Assembly (NCBI GenBank): GCA_024743315.1
Contig: JANSWU010000007.1
Location: forward strand, 62,001 to 126,000
Reading direction: 5' to 3'
DNA: 64,000 nucleotides
DNA from: Hyphomonadaceae bacterium
GTDB taxonomy: Bacteria; Pseudomonadota; Alphaproteobacteria; Caulobacterales; Hyphomonadaceae
Every line of letters starts with the position of its first letter. Within the stretch, counting starts at the first letter, position 1. The notes beneath the pieces are model-generated. The model ran no database searches. It was not told where the DNA came from and saw only the letters and a program-made list of their open reading frames with translations. The position numbers and the translations under genes were made by a program. This document shows, one piece after another, positions 7,956 through 16,650 of this stretch.

Positions 7956-8861
7956 ATGGATTGGGACAAGTTGAAATCTTTCCACGCGGCCGCAGAAGCT
8001 GGCAGTTTGACGGCTGCGGGCGAACGGCTCAGCATTTCGCAATCCGCCGTCTCTCGGCAAATCGCGGCGCTTGAAGAACAATTGGGCGTGTCTTTGTTCC
8101 AGCGCCATGCCCGCGGCCTTGTGCTCACCGATGCCGGTCATACGCTGCATCGCTCGACTGTTGAAATGGCTACCGCCGCGCAGGGAGCCAGTGCGGCCCT
8201 CCGGGACCAGCAGGATGTGGCACAAGGCGAACTGACCGTGACAGCCCCGGTCGCCTTTGGTTCTACCTGGTTGGTGCCGCGTCTCAGCTCTTTCGTCGCC
8301 GCGCATCCGGAAATGCGGATCGATTTACGTCTTGACGATGGCGAGAATTACGATCTTCTGAAACTGGAGGCGGAATGCGCGATCCGGCTATGGGCCGCAG
8401 ACAAAGCGGACTTGATCCAGCGGAAATTGGCGACGGTGGCGACCAATTTGTATGCCTCGCCAGACTATATCAAAGCGAACGGGATGCCCCGCACGCCGCA
8501 AGATCTCGATAACCATCGGATCATTGCTTATGGCGCTACAGACAGTCCCATCCGGGCTATGAGCTTTGCCGAACGGGTCGGACGCGACGATGCGGGTCCG
8601 AGGAAAGCTGCGTTGACTGTCAATAATGTGTCAGCCATGCTGCGCGCAGTGGAATCCGGTCTGGGGATCGCCGATTTGCCCGATTACATGGTCAGTGGAG
8701 GGCCACGCTTGGTTCGGGTCCTTGAGGATTATACCGGGCCGAGCTTTGACCTCTATTTCATCTACCCAAGCGATCTGAAGCGCTCCAAGCGGATCGGTGC
8801 CTTCCGTGATTTTCTAACCGGTCAAGTCGAGGCGTTCCGGTCCTCACCCTTGCGACAATGA
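7956..8861 (+). CDS. LysR family transcriptional regulator
   Basis: 301 residues with the LysR winged helix-turn-helix at 1-60 (FHAAAEAGSLTAAGERL then SQSAVSRQIAALEEQLG) and a periplasmic-binding-protein-like effector domain from about residue 90. LysR regulators normally control an adjacent divergent operon. Here the upstream gene runs the same way and the downstream neighbour is a candidate small RNA, so no target is evident. The RBS GGAGAAGCGGC precedes ATG 7956. Length is normal. Confidence 0.92.
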   Translation: MDWDKLKSFHAAAEAGSLTAAGERLSISQSAVSRQIAALEEQLGVSLFQRHARGLVLTDAGHTLHRSTVEMATAAQGASAALRDQQDVAQGELTVTAPVAFGSTWLVPRLSSFVAAHPEMRIDLRLDDGENYDLLKLEAECAIRLWAADKADLIQRKLATVATNLYASPDYIKANGMPRTPQDLDNHRIIAYGATDSPIRAMSFAERVGRDDAGPRKAALTVNNVSAMLRAVESGLGIADLPDYMVSGGPRLVRVLEDYTGPSFDLYFIYPSDLKRSKRIGAFRDFLTGQVEAFRSSPLRQ

Positions 8862-8875
8862 GTGTAACTCGGCTG

Positions 8876-8901
8876 TAATGCATGCGAATTTGCATGCATT
8901 A
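8876..8901. promoter_or_regulatory. near-perfect 26-bp palindrome
   Basis: TAATGCATGC-GAATTT-GCATGCATTA has ten-base perfect arms and a nearly symmetric centre, directly after the lysR stop and about 75 bases before the candidate small RNA. A further ATGCAT follows at 8911. It could be an operator for the small RNA promoter or the folded 3' end of the lysR transcript; there is no T-tract. Confidence 0.5.
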
Positions 8902-8951
8902 ATTGCGGACATGCATGTTGCAATCGCAACCATTCATACCATATGGGTGCG

Positions 8952-9061
8952 GTGTTGAGGTTCCGGACACAGACCCAATCCTTCCTCCGATTGGGCGTTT
9001 CCTCCCCCAGACGGAACCAAACTTTCAGGGCCTGGCAGCTTAGAGCGCCGGGCCCTTTTTT
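8952..9061 (+). ncRNA. candidate small RNA with CCTCC loops
   Basis: About 110 bases between lysR and ttcA with no coding potential. A possible promoter lies upstream (TTGCAA at 8918 and TATGGG at 8942). The body has a perfect 7-bp hairpin CCCAATC-CTTCCTCC-GATTGGG (8974-8995) that displays an anti-Shine-Dalgarno loop, then a second exposed TTCCTCCCCC run (8999-9008), and ends in an intrinsic terminator. Exposed CCUCC motifs plus a terminator are the hallmark of alphaproteobacterial trans-acting small RNAs such as the alpha-r14 and CcsR groups. The 5' end is estimated. Confidence 0.6.
9028..9061 (+). terminator. intrinsic terminator of the candidate small RNA
   Basis: GGGCCTGGC and GCCGGGCCC form a GC-rich stem with one internal mismatch around the loop AGCTTAGAGC, followed by six T. 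It is 166 bases past the lysR stop and oriented to the right, so it ends whatever is transcribed from that gap. Confidence 0.85.
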
Positions 9062-9076
9062 CTTGTCTGAAAAATC

Positions 9077-9952
9077 CTAAAACGGCACGCCATCATCGCT
9101 TTCGCCTGCGTCGCCGGGGGCCAGAGCGGCAAAATCAAAAATACGCGGATCATGCAGGTGGCTCGGTCGGACGGTGGCCAGCGCATGCGCCATCACTTGC
9201 CGTACGCCGGGTTTGCGCTGTTCCCAATCGTCCAGCATCTGTTTCATCGCGACACGCTGCAAACCGTCCTGGGAGCCGCACAGATTGCACGGGATGATTG
9301 GAAACTGCATGGCCGCTGAGAATTTTTCGAGATCGGTCTCGGCGCAGGTGATCAAGGGGCGCAGCACCATCACATCGCCTTCATCATTCAGAAGCTTGGG
9401 CGGCATGGCGGCGAGCCGACCGCCATGCACCAGATTCATCATGAACGTCTCCAGCGCATCGTCACGGTGATGGCCGAGGACGATAGCGTCGCAGCCCTCT
9501 TCACGGGCGATACGATAGAGAATGCCGCGTCTCAAACGGGAGCAGAGCGCGCAAAAGGTCCGGTCTTGTGAAATTTTCTCGGTGACGATGGAATAGGTGT
9601 CTTCAGTTTCGATCCGGTACGGCACACCGACTTTTTCGAGCCAGTCGGGCAGGACATGTTTGGGAAAACCTGGCTGTCCCTGATCGAGATTGCACGCCAG
9701 TAGATCGACCGGCAGCGCGCCTTGCCATTGCAGATCAAGCAGGACCGAGAGCAGGCCATAACTGTCCTTGCCGCCGGACAGGCAAACCAGCCATTTCGGA
9801 CGTTTCTCAGCAGACCGGTCAATCAGCTCATATTGATCGATCACTTGCAAGACATTGCGCGCCAGGCGTTTGCGCAACTTCTTGAAGCTGACATTCTTCG
9901 GCACATCGGCAAAAATCGGAGGCACAGTCTGGAAGGGGGCGGTGTCAGGCAT
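9077..9952 (-). CDS. ttcA: tRNA 2-thiocytidine biosynthesis protein TtcA
   Basis: 291 residues. TtcA thiolates cytidine 32 of certain tRNAs using ATP and an iron-sulfur cluster. It shows the PP-loop LSGGKDS near residue 59, the [10 protein letters not shown] cysteine pair near residue 135 and CNLCGSQ near residue 222, which ligate the cluster. The ATG at 9952 faces the divergent arsM gene across 142 bases. Length and motif order are normal for the family. Confidence 0.93.
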   Translation of the reverse strand: MPDTAPFQTVPPIFADVPKNVSFKKLRKRLARNVLQVIDQYELIDRSAEKRPKWLVCLSGGKDSYGLLSVLLDLQWQGALPVDLLACNLDQGQPGFPKHVLPDWLEKVGVPYRIETEDTYSIVTEKISQDRTFCALCSRLRRGILYRIAREEGCDAIVLGHHRDDALETFMMNLVHGGRLAAMPPKLLNDEGDVMVLRPLITCAETDLEKFSAAMQFPIIPCNLCGSQDGLQRVAMKQMLDDWEQRKPGVRQVMAHALATVRPSHLHDPRIFDFAALAPGDAGESDDGVPF

Positions 9953-10094
9953 GTTTGCGCCTATGCCACGGCTTGGCCGGCAGGCTCAAGCGTTTCTCGC
10001 GCCAATCGCAGCCGCTCACGGAAACGTTGATTGTCCTGCTGTCCGCTCTGCCTATTGCTGGCGCGGAGATTCTCACAGGAAACAGGACAGGCCC

Positions 10095-11162
10095 ATGGCA
10101 GACGATCAGTTCAATCCCAGCATTCAAGATGCGGTGCGAGCTTATTATGGCAAGACGCTGAGCCATAGTGATGACTTGCAGACCGATGCCTGCTGCACGC
10201 CGGATTCGATGCCGAACTATGCGAAGCCCTTAATGGCCGACATCCATGATGAGGTGATGGCGCGCTATTATGGCTGCGGTCTGGTCCTGCCGGAAGTGAT
10301 GTCGGGATTACGCGTGCTCGATCTCGGCTGTGGGGCCGGGCGGGACTGCTATGTGATTTCGCGCCTTGTGGGCGAGACTGGCGCCGTGGTTGGCGTGGAT
10401 ATGACGGATGAGCAGCTGGACGTGGCCGCGCGCCATGTTGACTATCATCGCGAAAAATATGGTTATGCGACCGCGAATACCACCTTCCTGAAAGGCGATA
10501 TCGAGCGTTTGCAGGAGCTCGATCTGGCGGATCAGTCTTTCGATCTCATTGTCTCCAATTGCGTGATCAACCTGACCCAGGACAAAGCCGGCGTGTTGGC
10601 GCAGGCCTATCGTCTGCTGAAGCCGGGCGGAGAGATGTATTTCTCAGATGTCTATTGTGATCGCCGGCTCGACCCGAACCTCTCCAATGACCCGGTTCTG
10701 CATGGCGAATGCCTGGCGGGCGCGCTCTACTGGAATGATTTTGAGAACCTTGCCAAACGCGTCGGGTTCGGCGATCCGCGGGTTGTCGAGCAGCACCCGC
10801 TTGGCATTCAGAATCCGGACATTCAGCGCAAGCTTGGCGCGGCGAAATTCTATTCGGTCACGTATCGTCTGATGAAGATAGACGAGCTCGAACCGGCTTG
10901 CGAAGATTATGGTCAGGCGGTCCGCTACAAAGGCACGGTGGAGACGTCACCAGATATCTTCGTGCTCGATGATCATCACAAGATCGAAGCCGGGCGGATC
11001 TTCCTCGTTTGCGGCAATACGTATCGCATGCTCAATCAGACACGGTTCGCCGCGCATTTCGAGTTTTTCGGCACCTGGGACACCCATTACGGCCTGTTCA
11101 AGGATTGCGGCGAGGCACCGCGCGAAGAAGAGGTAGCTGACGGCGTGGAGGGCTGTTGTTAG
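10095..11162 (+). CDS. arsM: ArsM-type arsenite S-adenosylmethionine methyltransferase
   Basis: 355 residues from ATG 10095. The SAM-binding motif VLDLGCGAGRDCY is near residue 75. Cysteines match the As(III)-binding set of ArsM: the pair in TDACCTPDS near residue 33, SNCVINL near residue 154 and HGECLAG near residue 205. The C-terminal third (TYRMLNQTRFAAHFEFFG) is typical of the longer ArsM type linked to arsenosugar pathways. The product should methylate arsenite in the cytoplasm. The last residues include another Cys pair. No other ars gene is nearby, so it stands alone. Confidence 0.85.
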   Translation: MADDQFNPSIQDAVRAYYGKTLSHSDDLQTDACCTPDSMPNYAKPLMADIHDEVMARYYGCGLVLPEVMSGLRVLDLGCGAGRDCYVISRLVGETGAVVGVDMTDEQLDVAARHVDYHREKYGYATANTTFLKGDIERLQELDLADQSFDLIVSNCVINLTQDKAGVLAQAYRLLKPGGEMYFSDVYCDRRLDPNLSNDPVLHGECLAGALYWNDFENLAKRVGFGDPRVVEQHPLGIQNPDIQRKLGAAKFYSVTYRLMKIDELEPACEDYGQAVRYKGTVETSPDIFVLDDHHKIEAGRIFLVCGNTYRMLNQTRFAAHFEFFGTWDTHYGLFKDCGEAPREEEVADGVEGCC

Positions 11163-11270
11163 GCCGCGTGGTTGGGACGAGACGCAGAAATGCTAGACCA
11201 ATTGCTTTCGGCGTTAGAGGGGATCAGGCGTCGAAACACTGAAAATTCACTGAGATGACGCAACCGCAGG

Positions 11271-13205
11271 TCACTGGTCGCCAATGTGTTCATCGACAAA
11301 ACCACTTACCGCTTGCAAAGTCGCGAGGCGCGTTGGGCTTTCGGACAGCCAGTGATCCTCGCCCTGCAGCTTAATCAGTTCAACCTGACGATTTGCCCGC
11401 TTTAGAGCATTGTGCATTCTCACGCTCTGGCGCATTGGAACGACCGTATCGTCTTCGCCATGAATCAACAGCACGGGCGCTTTAAACGCGGATGCATAAA
11501 TCGCCGGCGAAATCGCATTCAGTTTGCGGGTCCTGGCGTCGCCATCCGCCATGCGCTCTTCCCAATAGTCAACCACCCAGTGGTTCCTTCCGAGACTCTC
11601 TCGTTCGTCCGACATCATCATCGCAAGATCACTCACCGGGGCGATCGCCACCACGCATTTATAGAGGTCTGGCGTAAAAGCGCCGCCCGCCAGAGCAGCA
11701 TATCCCCCATAGCTGGCCCCAACGATACACACACGCTCCGGATCCGCCAGGCCTTCAGCGATGAGCATATTCACACCGTCCGTAATATCATCTTGCATTT
11801 TGCGGCCCCATTCTCCGTTCCCGGCCTTCACGAAATCGCTGCCGTAACCAGACGATCCCCGAAAATTGGGCTGCAAAACAAGATATCCGCGATTGGCAAA
11901 GTACTGCGCCATCCAATCAAATCCCGCAGCATCGTAGGATTCTGGGCCGCCATGCGGGAGCGCAATCAGGGGCAATGCCTCAACACTTGCAATGTCAGTC
12001 GCAGGCGGAAATGTCAGGATCGTTGGAATCGATAAGCCATCTCTTGCGGCATAAGAGAACGCCAAGACCGGGCCGACAGCGTCGCTTGGAACATCCGGAC
12101 GCGCATCACCCAGCCGCGTCGTCTTTCCGGTTTCTCGATCATAATAGACATACATACCCGACGTGGAGTCGCCTTCGATCTTGAGCAAAAGTTTTTGCCA
12201 ATCAGACGACCAGTCAATCAAATTCACAGTCGAGTTCGGAGAGGCGTCCACAATTGCGGTGATGTCGGCATCCAGCTCAGGATCGAGAAATTCATAGCTT
12301 GGATACGCACCTGCGTAACGCGCGCCATGAACAACACGGTTCGCGTCCATATATATTCGGTCGATTTCCGCATCCCGCTTGGTCAGAAGCGGGCCTGAGA
12401 TCTCGCCATCGAATTTCAGAGTCTGTACTGGGATGTCGCTGCCCGAAATCACCAGACCCGAATTATCAGGCATGACACCGACGAGCGAAACCAAGGGTCG
12501 CTTCATATTCGATTGTTCATAAATCAATTTGGTTTTGCCATCGACTTTTGCGTAGATGCGATACTGGTCTTTGTCGTTGGAGTAATCCGCACGCGCGATC
12601 ATTTCACCCTCGTCGGACACGATCCAACCCCTTGTGTCTGTTCTACCTCTAAGCAGGACGCGCCCACGGCCGGTGTCCAGGTCTACGCGAAAGACATGAT
12701 ATTCGGGATCGGCATAGAGATTGTTGGCCCACCAACCCGGCATGAACACTTCCCGGGATGAAGCGCTGTGGCCAATGATGCGTCCCAGCCCTCCTTGGGC
12801 ATCCCACAATCCGCTTGTCCCACCTTTCAGGAGCAGCTGCACGTCCATGGTTTCCAAGTTCAATGAGAACGCACCGGAATACTCGAACCGCCCCAGATAC
12901 CCGCGCGTTCGCGTCGTTTCCGATGTTTTTAAAATCACCAGATCATCACTCGCAAAATCGAGTCCGCGAATTTGCACGTCACCTGTGCCAATCGCTTTCG
13001 GCTCTCCACCCATCAGGTCATAGACTGCAACGCGTGTCTCGCCGCCTGCTTCGAGCACCATCGCGACCTTGGTTCCGCTATCGGAGATCGCCGCGTATCG
13101 AATCTCAGGTAGTTCACCATATGCTTCTATCGGAGGTTGTGACTGCGCCAAACATGGCAGGTTAAAGACCGCAATAAATCCGAAGACAGCGAACAGTTTA
13201 ACCAT
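11271..13205 (-). CDS. secreted S9 family prolyl oligopeptidase-like peptidase
   Basis: 644 residues. Start chosen at ATG 13205 because it follows a GGGGG site and opens a classical signal peptide (MVKLFAVFGFIAVF, cleavage after CLAQ). An N-terminal beta-propeller region (about 30-370) is followed by an alpha/beta-hydrolase domain with the nucleophile elbow GASYGGYAAL near residue 490, an acid in GEDDTVVPM and a catalytic His in GEDHWLSE. It should be a periplasmic or exported serine peptidase cutting short peptides. It is monocistronic, and its 3' end converges on arsM. Confidence 0.9.
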   Translation of the reverse strand: MVKLFAVFGFIAVFNLPCLAQSQPPIEAYGELPEIRYAAISDSGTKVAMVLEAGGETRVAVYDLMGGEPKAIGTGDVQIRGLDFASDDLVILKTSETTRTRGYLGRFEYSGAFSLNLETMDVQLLLKGGTSGLWDAQGGLGRIIGHSASSREVFMPGWWANNLYADPEYHVFRVDLDTGRGRVLLRGRTDTRGWIVSDEGEMIARADYSNDKDQYRIYAKVDGKTKLIYEQSNMKRPLVSLVGVMPDNSGLVISGSDIPVQTLKFDGEISGPLLTKRDAEIDRIYMDANRVVHGARYAGAYPSYEFLDPELDADITAIVDASPNSTVNLIDWSSDWQKLLLKIEGDSTSGMYVYYDRETGKTTRLGDARPDVPSDAVGPVLAFSYAARDGLSIPTILTFPPATDIASVEALPLIALPHGGPESYDAAGFDWMAQYFANRGYLVLQPNFRGSSGYGSDFVKAGNGEWGRKMQDDITDGVNMLIAEGLADPERVCIVGASYGGYAALAGGAFTPDLYKCVVAIAPVSDLAMMMSDERESLGRNHWVVDYWEERMADGDARTRKLNAISPAIYASAFKAPVLLIHGEDDTVVPMRQSVRMHNALKRANRQVELIKLQGEDHWLSESPTRLATLQAVSGFVDEHIGDQ

Positions 13206-13361
13206 GTAATACCCCCAACAGTGATAATGCACATGTTGCAGAGCTCAATAAAAACGTAAACAGAGCTAGCTGATTTTTCTCAACTGACCGAGCCTTCCAA
13301 CATGGATATCAACTAGGAGAGGATGCGAGCCAATCACTCAACAGGTGCCGACGTCGACCTC

Positions 13362-13387
13362 CAAATCAGATCTCCGCATCTGATTTG
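13362..13387. terminator. stem-loop after the GIY-YIG gene
   Basis: CAAATCAGAT-CTCCGC-ATCTGATTTG is a perfect 10-bp stem that begins 2 bases beyond the stop of the minus-strand gene at 13390. It lacks a T-tract on either strand, so it is a 3'-end hairpin rather than a textbook terminator. Confidence 0.5.
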
Positions 13388-13389
13388 AC

Positions 13390-13905
13390 TTAAGCGGCTT
13401 TGCCCTTTTTGCCGTAATATTCGCGGGCGCTCATTTTCGGCTTGAGCGGTTTGGCGTCTTTGACAGACGTGACTTCCGCAGAGCGCCTCGGCCCGTCATT
13501 CAATCCATAATATTGTTTCGCACTCATCCAGCCGCTGCGCAGGCTGGCATGGTTGGGCGCGTCTTCTGAAGAGCGCGGGGTCAGCATACGGTTGAGCTTG
13601 GGCTTGTAGCGCCGGATCAGATCCTCTTCGATTTTCTGGCGCTTACTCTCTGAGCGAATGCACAAATAGTGGCGTTCAGAGGCGCCTTTCTTGCGCGCTT
13701 CTTCCCAGCGTTCATGTCCATCCGAGCGGCTCTGCAGGTTGGAGGCTTTGCCAATATAGATGGGTTTGAGCCAGAAAAAGAAGGTCCGCCGGACCATGAC
13801 ATAAATCCCGCCCGCATCGGGGAGGGCCTCAATCGTCTTGGTGATTTTGAAGCGATAACGCTGGCTCGATTCACCGCGCCAAACATGCCAACCATACGGG
13901 ATCAT
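13390..13905 (-). CDS. GIY-YIG nuclease superfamily protein
   Basis: 171 residues. A GIY-YIG fold is visible: GGIYVMVRR (GIY at 33-35), KPIYIGKA (YIG at 50-52), the catalytic-type Arg at about 60 and an acidic helix KIEEDLIRRYKPKLN at about 91-105. This fold cleaves DNA in UvrC, homing enzymes and small repair nucleases. The C-terminal 60 residues are basic and contain a duplicated motif, MSAKQYYG and MSAREYYG, about 43 residues apart, which I do not recognise. It lies 36 bases downstream of rnhB, probably in one transcript. Confidence 0.78.
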   Translation of the reverse strand: MIPYGWHVWRGESSQRYRFKITKTIEALPDAGGIYVMVRRTFFFWLKPIYIGKASNLQSRSDGHERWEEARKKGASERHYLCIRSESKRQKIEEDLIRRYKPKLNRMLTPRSSEDAPNHASLRSGWMSAKQYYGLNDGPRRSAEVTSVKDAKPLKPKMSAREYYGKKGKAA

Positions 13906-13941
13906 GGACCATCTCCAACCAATAATGGTTAATAAAAACGG

Positions 13942-14535
13942 CTAATTGGTTAAGGTTTCGCTAAGCATCGCCTTGCGCACTGGCGCAAAGCTGGTGCGGT
14001 GGATCGGACAAGGACCAAGGCGCTTGAGGGCGTCGGCATGAGCCGCCGTGCCATAGCCCTTATGACCGCTAAAACCGTAGTGCGGATAATCCTGGCAATA
14101 GGCTTCCATCAGCCGGTCCCGTTCAGTCTTGGCGAGGATCGAGGCGGCCGAAATGGCGGGCTCTTTGAGGTCGCCTTTGATAATCGCTTCGGCTGGGGCT
14201 GGCAGGCCTTGTGGCAGTGCATTGCCATCGATGAGAATCCGCGTTGGCCGGATTCCAAGCCCAGCAATCGCGCGTTGCATGGCCAGGAATGTCGCTTCAC
14301 GAATATTCAGCTGGTCGATCTCATCCGGCTGAGCATGCGCGACGCACCAAAAGGCGGCCTTGGCCTTGATCTCGGGTTCGAGCGCATATCGCTTTTTTTC
14401 GCTGATCTTTTTTGAATCCGTCAGGCCAGCAATCATCTGGCTTGGGTCGAGAATCACGGCCGCCGCAGTCACCGGTCCGGCCCACGGGCCACGCCCGGCC
14501 TCGTCTACGCCGCAGATCAGGTCTATGTGTGTCAT
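13942..14535 (-). CDS. rnhB: ribonuclease HII
   Basis: 197 residues from ATG 14535 (MTHIDLICG); a TTG 12 bases earlier is unlikely. RNase HII nicks at ribonucleotides in DNA and removes RNA primers. The active-site block GVDEAGRGPWAGPV near residue 8 holds the Asp-Glu pair, another catalytic Asp lies in ILIDGN near residue 108, and the C-terminal YGFSGHKGYGTAAH is typical. It is divergent from the quinone oxidoreductase gene, with a 35-base gap. Confidence 0.96.
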   Translation of the reverse strand: MTHIDLICGVDEAGRGPWAGPVTAAAVILDPSQMIAGLTDSKKISEKKRYALEPEIKAKAAFWCVAHAQPDEIDQLNIREATFLAMQRAIAGLGIRPTRILIDGNALPQGLPAPAEAIIKGDLKEPAISAASILAKTERDRLMEAYCQDYPHYGFSGHKGYGTAAHADALKRLGPCPIHRTSFAPVRKAMLSETLTN

Positions 14536-14570
14536 CAAACAAGACAACTATGATTCTAAGAGGGTGGGCC

Positions 14571-15542
14571 ATGACCGAACCGTACGTAATTGAAATGACT
14601 GAAACTGGCGGCGTCGAAGTGCTCAAACAAGTCGCCCGCGCCCCACGCGCGCCCGGGCCTGGCCAGGCTCTCGTGCGCCAGACCGTGTCAGGACTGAATT
14701 TCATCGACACTTATCACCGCACCGGGCTTTACCCGGTTAAACTGCCCTTCGTCCCGGGATCTGAAGGGGCTGGTGTGGTTGAGGCTGTGGGTGACGGCGT
14801 GACCCATCTTTCGGTTGGCGATCGGGTCGCTTATCTCGGCTCCGGCACCTATGCCACACATTATACGGGCGCCGCCGCCAGCATGGTCAAACTGCCGGAG
14901 GGGATCAGCGAGGAAGATGCCGCCGCTGTGCTGCTCAAAGGCCTGACCGCCTGGATGCTGTTGTTTGAAGTGAGGCGCGCCTCACCCGGCGAGACCGCTT
15001 TGGTCTGGGCCCCAGTTGGCGGCGTCGGATCCTTATTGGTGCCTTGGGCGACTTCGCTGGGCGTGACGGTCATCGCAGTGACTTCCAGCGAGTCGAAAGC
15101 CGCGCGCGCCCGCGAGCTCGGTGCCCAGCATGTGGTCTTGTCCTCGGGCGATCTTGCTGCTGAAGTCCGCGCGCTCACGAACGGTGCTGGCGTGGATGTC
15201 TCCTATGACAGTGTTGGCAAATCCTCGGCGCAAGCCTCCCTGGACTGTCTCAAGCCGCGCGGCTGGTGGGTCAGCTATGGCAATGCGTCCGGCGCCGCTG
15301 ACCCGATCGCTCCAGGCGTGCTCGGGGCCAAAGGCTCTTTGGTTTTGACGCGGCCGGGCCTGTTCCATTTTATCGCCGATCCGGAGGGCATGCGACGCGG
15401 CGCGGCGGCCTTATTCGGGGCGCTGAGAGCAGGCACGATCCGCGCTCATATCGGCCAGACATTTGATCTCAGGGAAGTTGGCAAAGCCCATGAGGCAATT
15501 GAAAGCGGCAAGACTGTTGGCGCGACGCTGCTGCGGCCTTAG
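14571..15542 (+). CDS. quinone oxidoreductase (zinc-free MDR family)
   Basis: 323 residues from ATG 14571. Medium-chain dehydrogenase/reductase of the NADPH:quinone (zeta-crystallin) branch: SGLNFIDTYHRTGLYP near residue 40, GSEGAGVVEAVG near residue 62, the nucleotide-binding VWAPVGGVGSLLVPWA near residue 145 and YDSVGKSS near residue 215. The zinc ligands of alcohol dehydrogenases are absent. It likely reduces quinones or enones with NADPH in the cytoplasm. It starts 35 bases from the divergent rnhB. Confidence 0.92.
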   Translation: MTEPYVIEMTETGGVEVLKQVARAPRAPGPGQALVRQTVSGLNFIDTYHRTGLYPVKLPFVPGSEGAGVVEAVGDGVTHLSVGDRVAYLGSGTYATHYTGAAASMVKLPEGISEEDAAAVLLKGLTAWMLLFEVRRASPGETALVWAPVGGVGSLLVPWATSLGVTVIAVTSSESKAARARELGAQHVVLSSGDLAAEVRALTNGAGVDVSYDSVGKSSAQASLDCLKPRGWWVSYGNASGAADPIAPGVLGAKGSLVLTRPGLFHFIADPEGMRRGAAALFGALRAGTIRAHIGQTFDLREVGKAHEAIESGKTVGATLLRP

Positions 15543-15641
15543 GCCTCTGCATGCGGCAATCTGCCAATACGCTTTGGCTCAGGATCATCCATATGTCCCT
15601 ATTGCAAAAGTACGCATTGAACGGACCAAAAAAGGCAGAGC

Positions 15642-15749
15642 ATGGCTGAGAAATTCAAGAAGATTGGGCGCTACTTCCTGATTGCGATGAGCGCGCTCGG
15701 CGTGATCACGGCCTTTATCATTTTCAGTCTGATCGCCTCGAACGGCTAA
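15642..15749 (+). CDS. small single-pass membrane protein
   Basis: A 35-codon reading frame, MAEKFKKIGRYF... followed by a hydrophobic helix and ending SNG. The short basic N-terminus followed by one transmembrane segment (about 11-32) is typical of real bacterial microproteins. It has a weak AAAGGCAGAGC site before ATG and ends 4 bases from the convergent M23 gene, filling the gap neatly. The function is unknown, and it could be spurious. Confidence 0.5.
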   Translation: MAEKFKKIGRYFLIAMSALGVITAFIIFSLIASNG

Positions 15750-15753
15750 TCCA

Positions 15754-16650
15754 TCAGCCAACCGGATCCAGATCCAGCAGCAAGGCCGGATCAATATAGA
15801 AATCCGCTTCGCGATCGTCGCTGGACGGGTTGCGCCATTTGACCGCCCAATGCAGGTGTGGGCCCGTCGTCCGACCAGTATTGCCACTGGCGCCAAGACG
15901 CTGTCCGGCGTCCACCATATCTCCGGCCGCGACATCCACTTCTGACATATGCAGGAAGACAGATTTCAAGCCGTCGCCATGATCGAGGAAAACGGTGCCA
16001 CCTTCATAATACAAGTCCGGGTCACCAAGCGTGACCGTGCCAGCGGCGGGGGCGATGATTTCTGTGCCGACTGGGATGGCAATGTCATAACCACGATGCA
16101 CGGACGTGCTCTCACACGGCTCTCCGTCTTTGCCGACGCCAACATATTTGCGGGCCGGGCCAAACGGCGAGGAGGAGGGCCCGACTGAAGGGCGGATAAA
16201 CCCGTTTCGCGCGCCTGCACCCTCATGGAAGGTTTTGAACGCGTTCTGTTTCTTGACCCAGCTGCGTCCGGCATGCGCCTTTTGTTCTTCAGTTCTGGCA
16301 TCGACTTTGTCACAATCGAGGCCTGTAATTGTTCTGAAGGGATCTTCGCGCGCGCTCAGTGTCAGCGTGGCGGGGGCAGCCCAGCCATCCTTATCGGTGA
16401 TCAGGAGGTCCAGCGCTTCGGTGCGGCGCAGCCCAATTGTGGCGAGCCCATCTTCGGCCACCGGCACCTCGCGCATTGCTTCACCTTTTGAACCAGACAC
16501 GACGAGAGTCCCACCGGGCGGGGCGGTGCAGAACAATAAGCCGCCTTGAACGGCTTGGCCGGAACATGAAATAGCGGTGTCTTCAGCGACACCAGGAGCT
16601 GGCAGGCCAAACCAGATCAGCCCGATCAGCAACCAATCTCTCAGAAGCAC
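15754..16650 (-). CDS. secreted M23 family metallopeptidase
   Basis: 298 residues. A signal peptide (MLLRDWLLIGLIWFGLPAPGVA) precedes a beta-rich region and a C-terminal lysostaphin-type M23 domain with HRGYDIAIPVG near residue 180 (zinc His and Asp), FLDHGDG, HMSEVDV and the HLHWAVKW motif near residue 268. It should be a periplasmic zinc endopeptidase acting on peptidoglycan cross-links or an LytM-type activator; the zinc ligands appear intact. The GTG start directly abuts the stop of the DUF2093 gene (TAAGTG). Confidence 0.88.
   Translation of the reverse strand: MLLRDWLLIGLIWFGLPAPGVAEDTAISCSGQAVQGGLLFCTAPPGGTLVVSGSKGEAMREVPVAEDGLATIGLRRTEALDLLITDKDGWAAPATLTLSAREDPFRTITGLDCDKVDARTEEQKAHAGRSWVKKQNAFKTFHEGAGARNGFIRPSVGPSSSPFGPARKYVGVGKDGEPCESTSVHRGYDIAIPVGTEIIAPAAGTVTLGDPDLYYEGGTVFLDHGDGLKSVFLHMSEVDVAAGDMVDAGQRLGASGNTGRTTGPHLHWAVKWRNPSSDDREADFYIDPALLLDLDPVG

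Noticed and set aside
14412-14570. An extended N-terminus for the quinone oxidoreductase
   Set aside because: It would run back into the divergent rnhB gene; the conserved start is at 14571.
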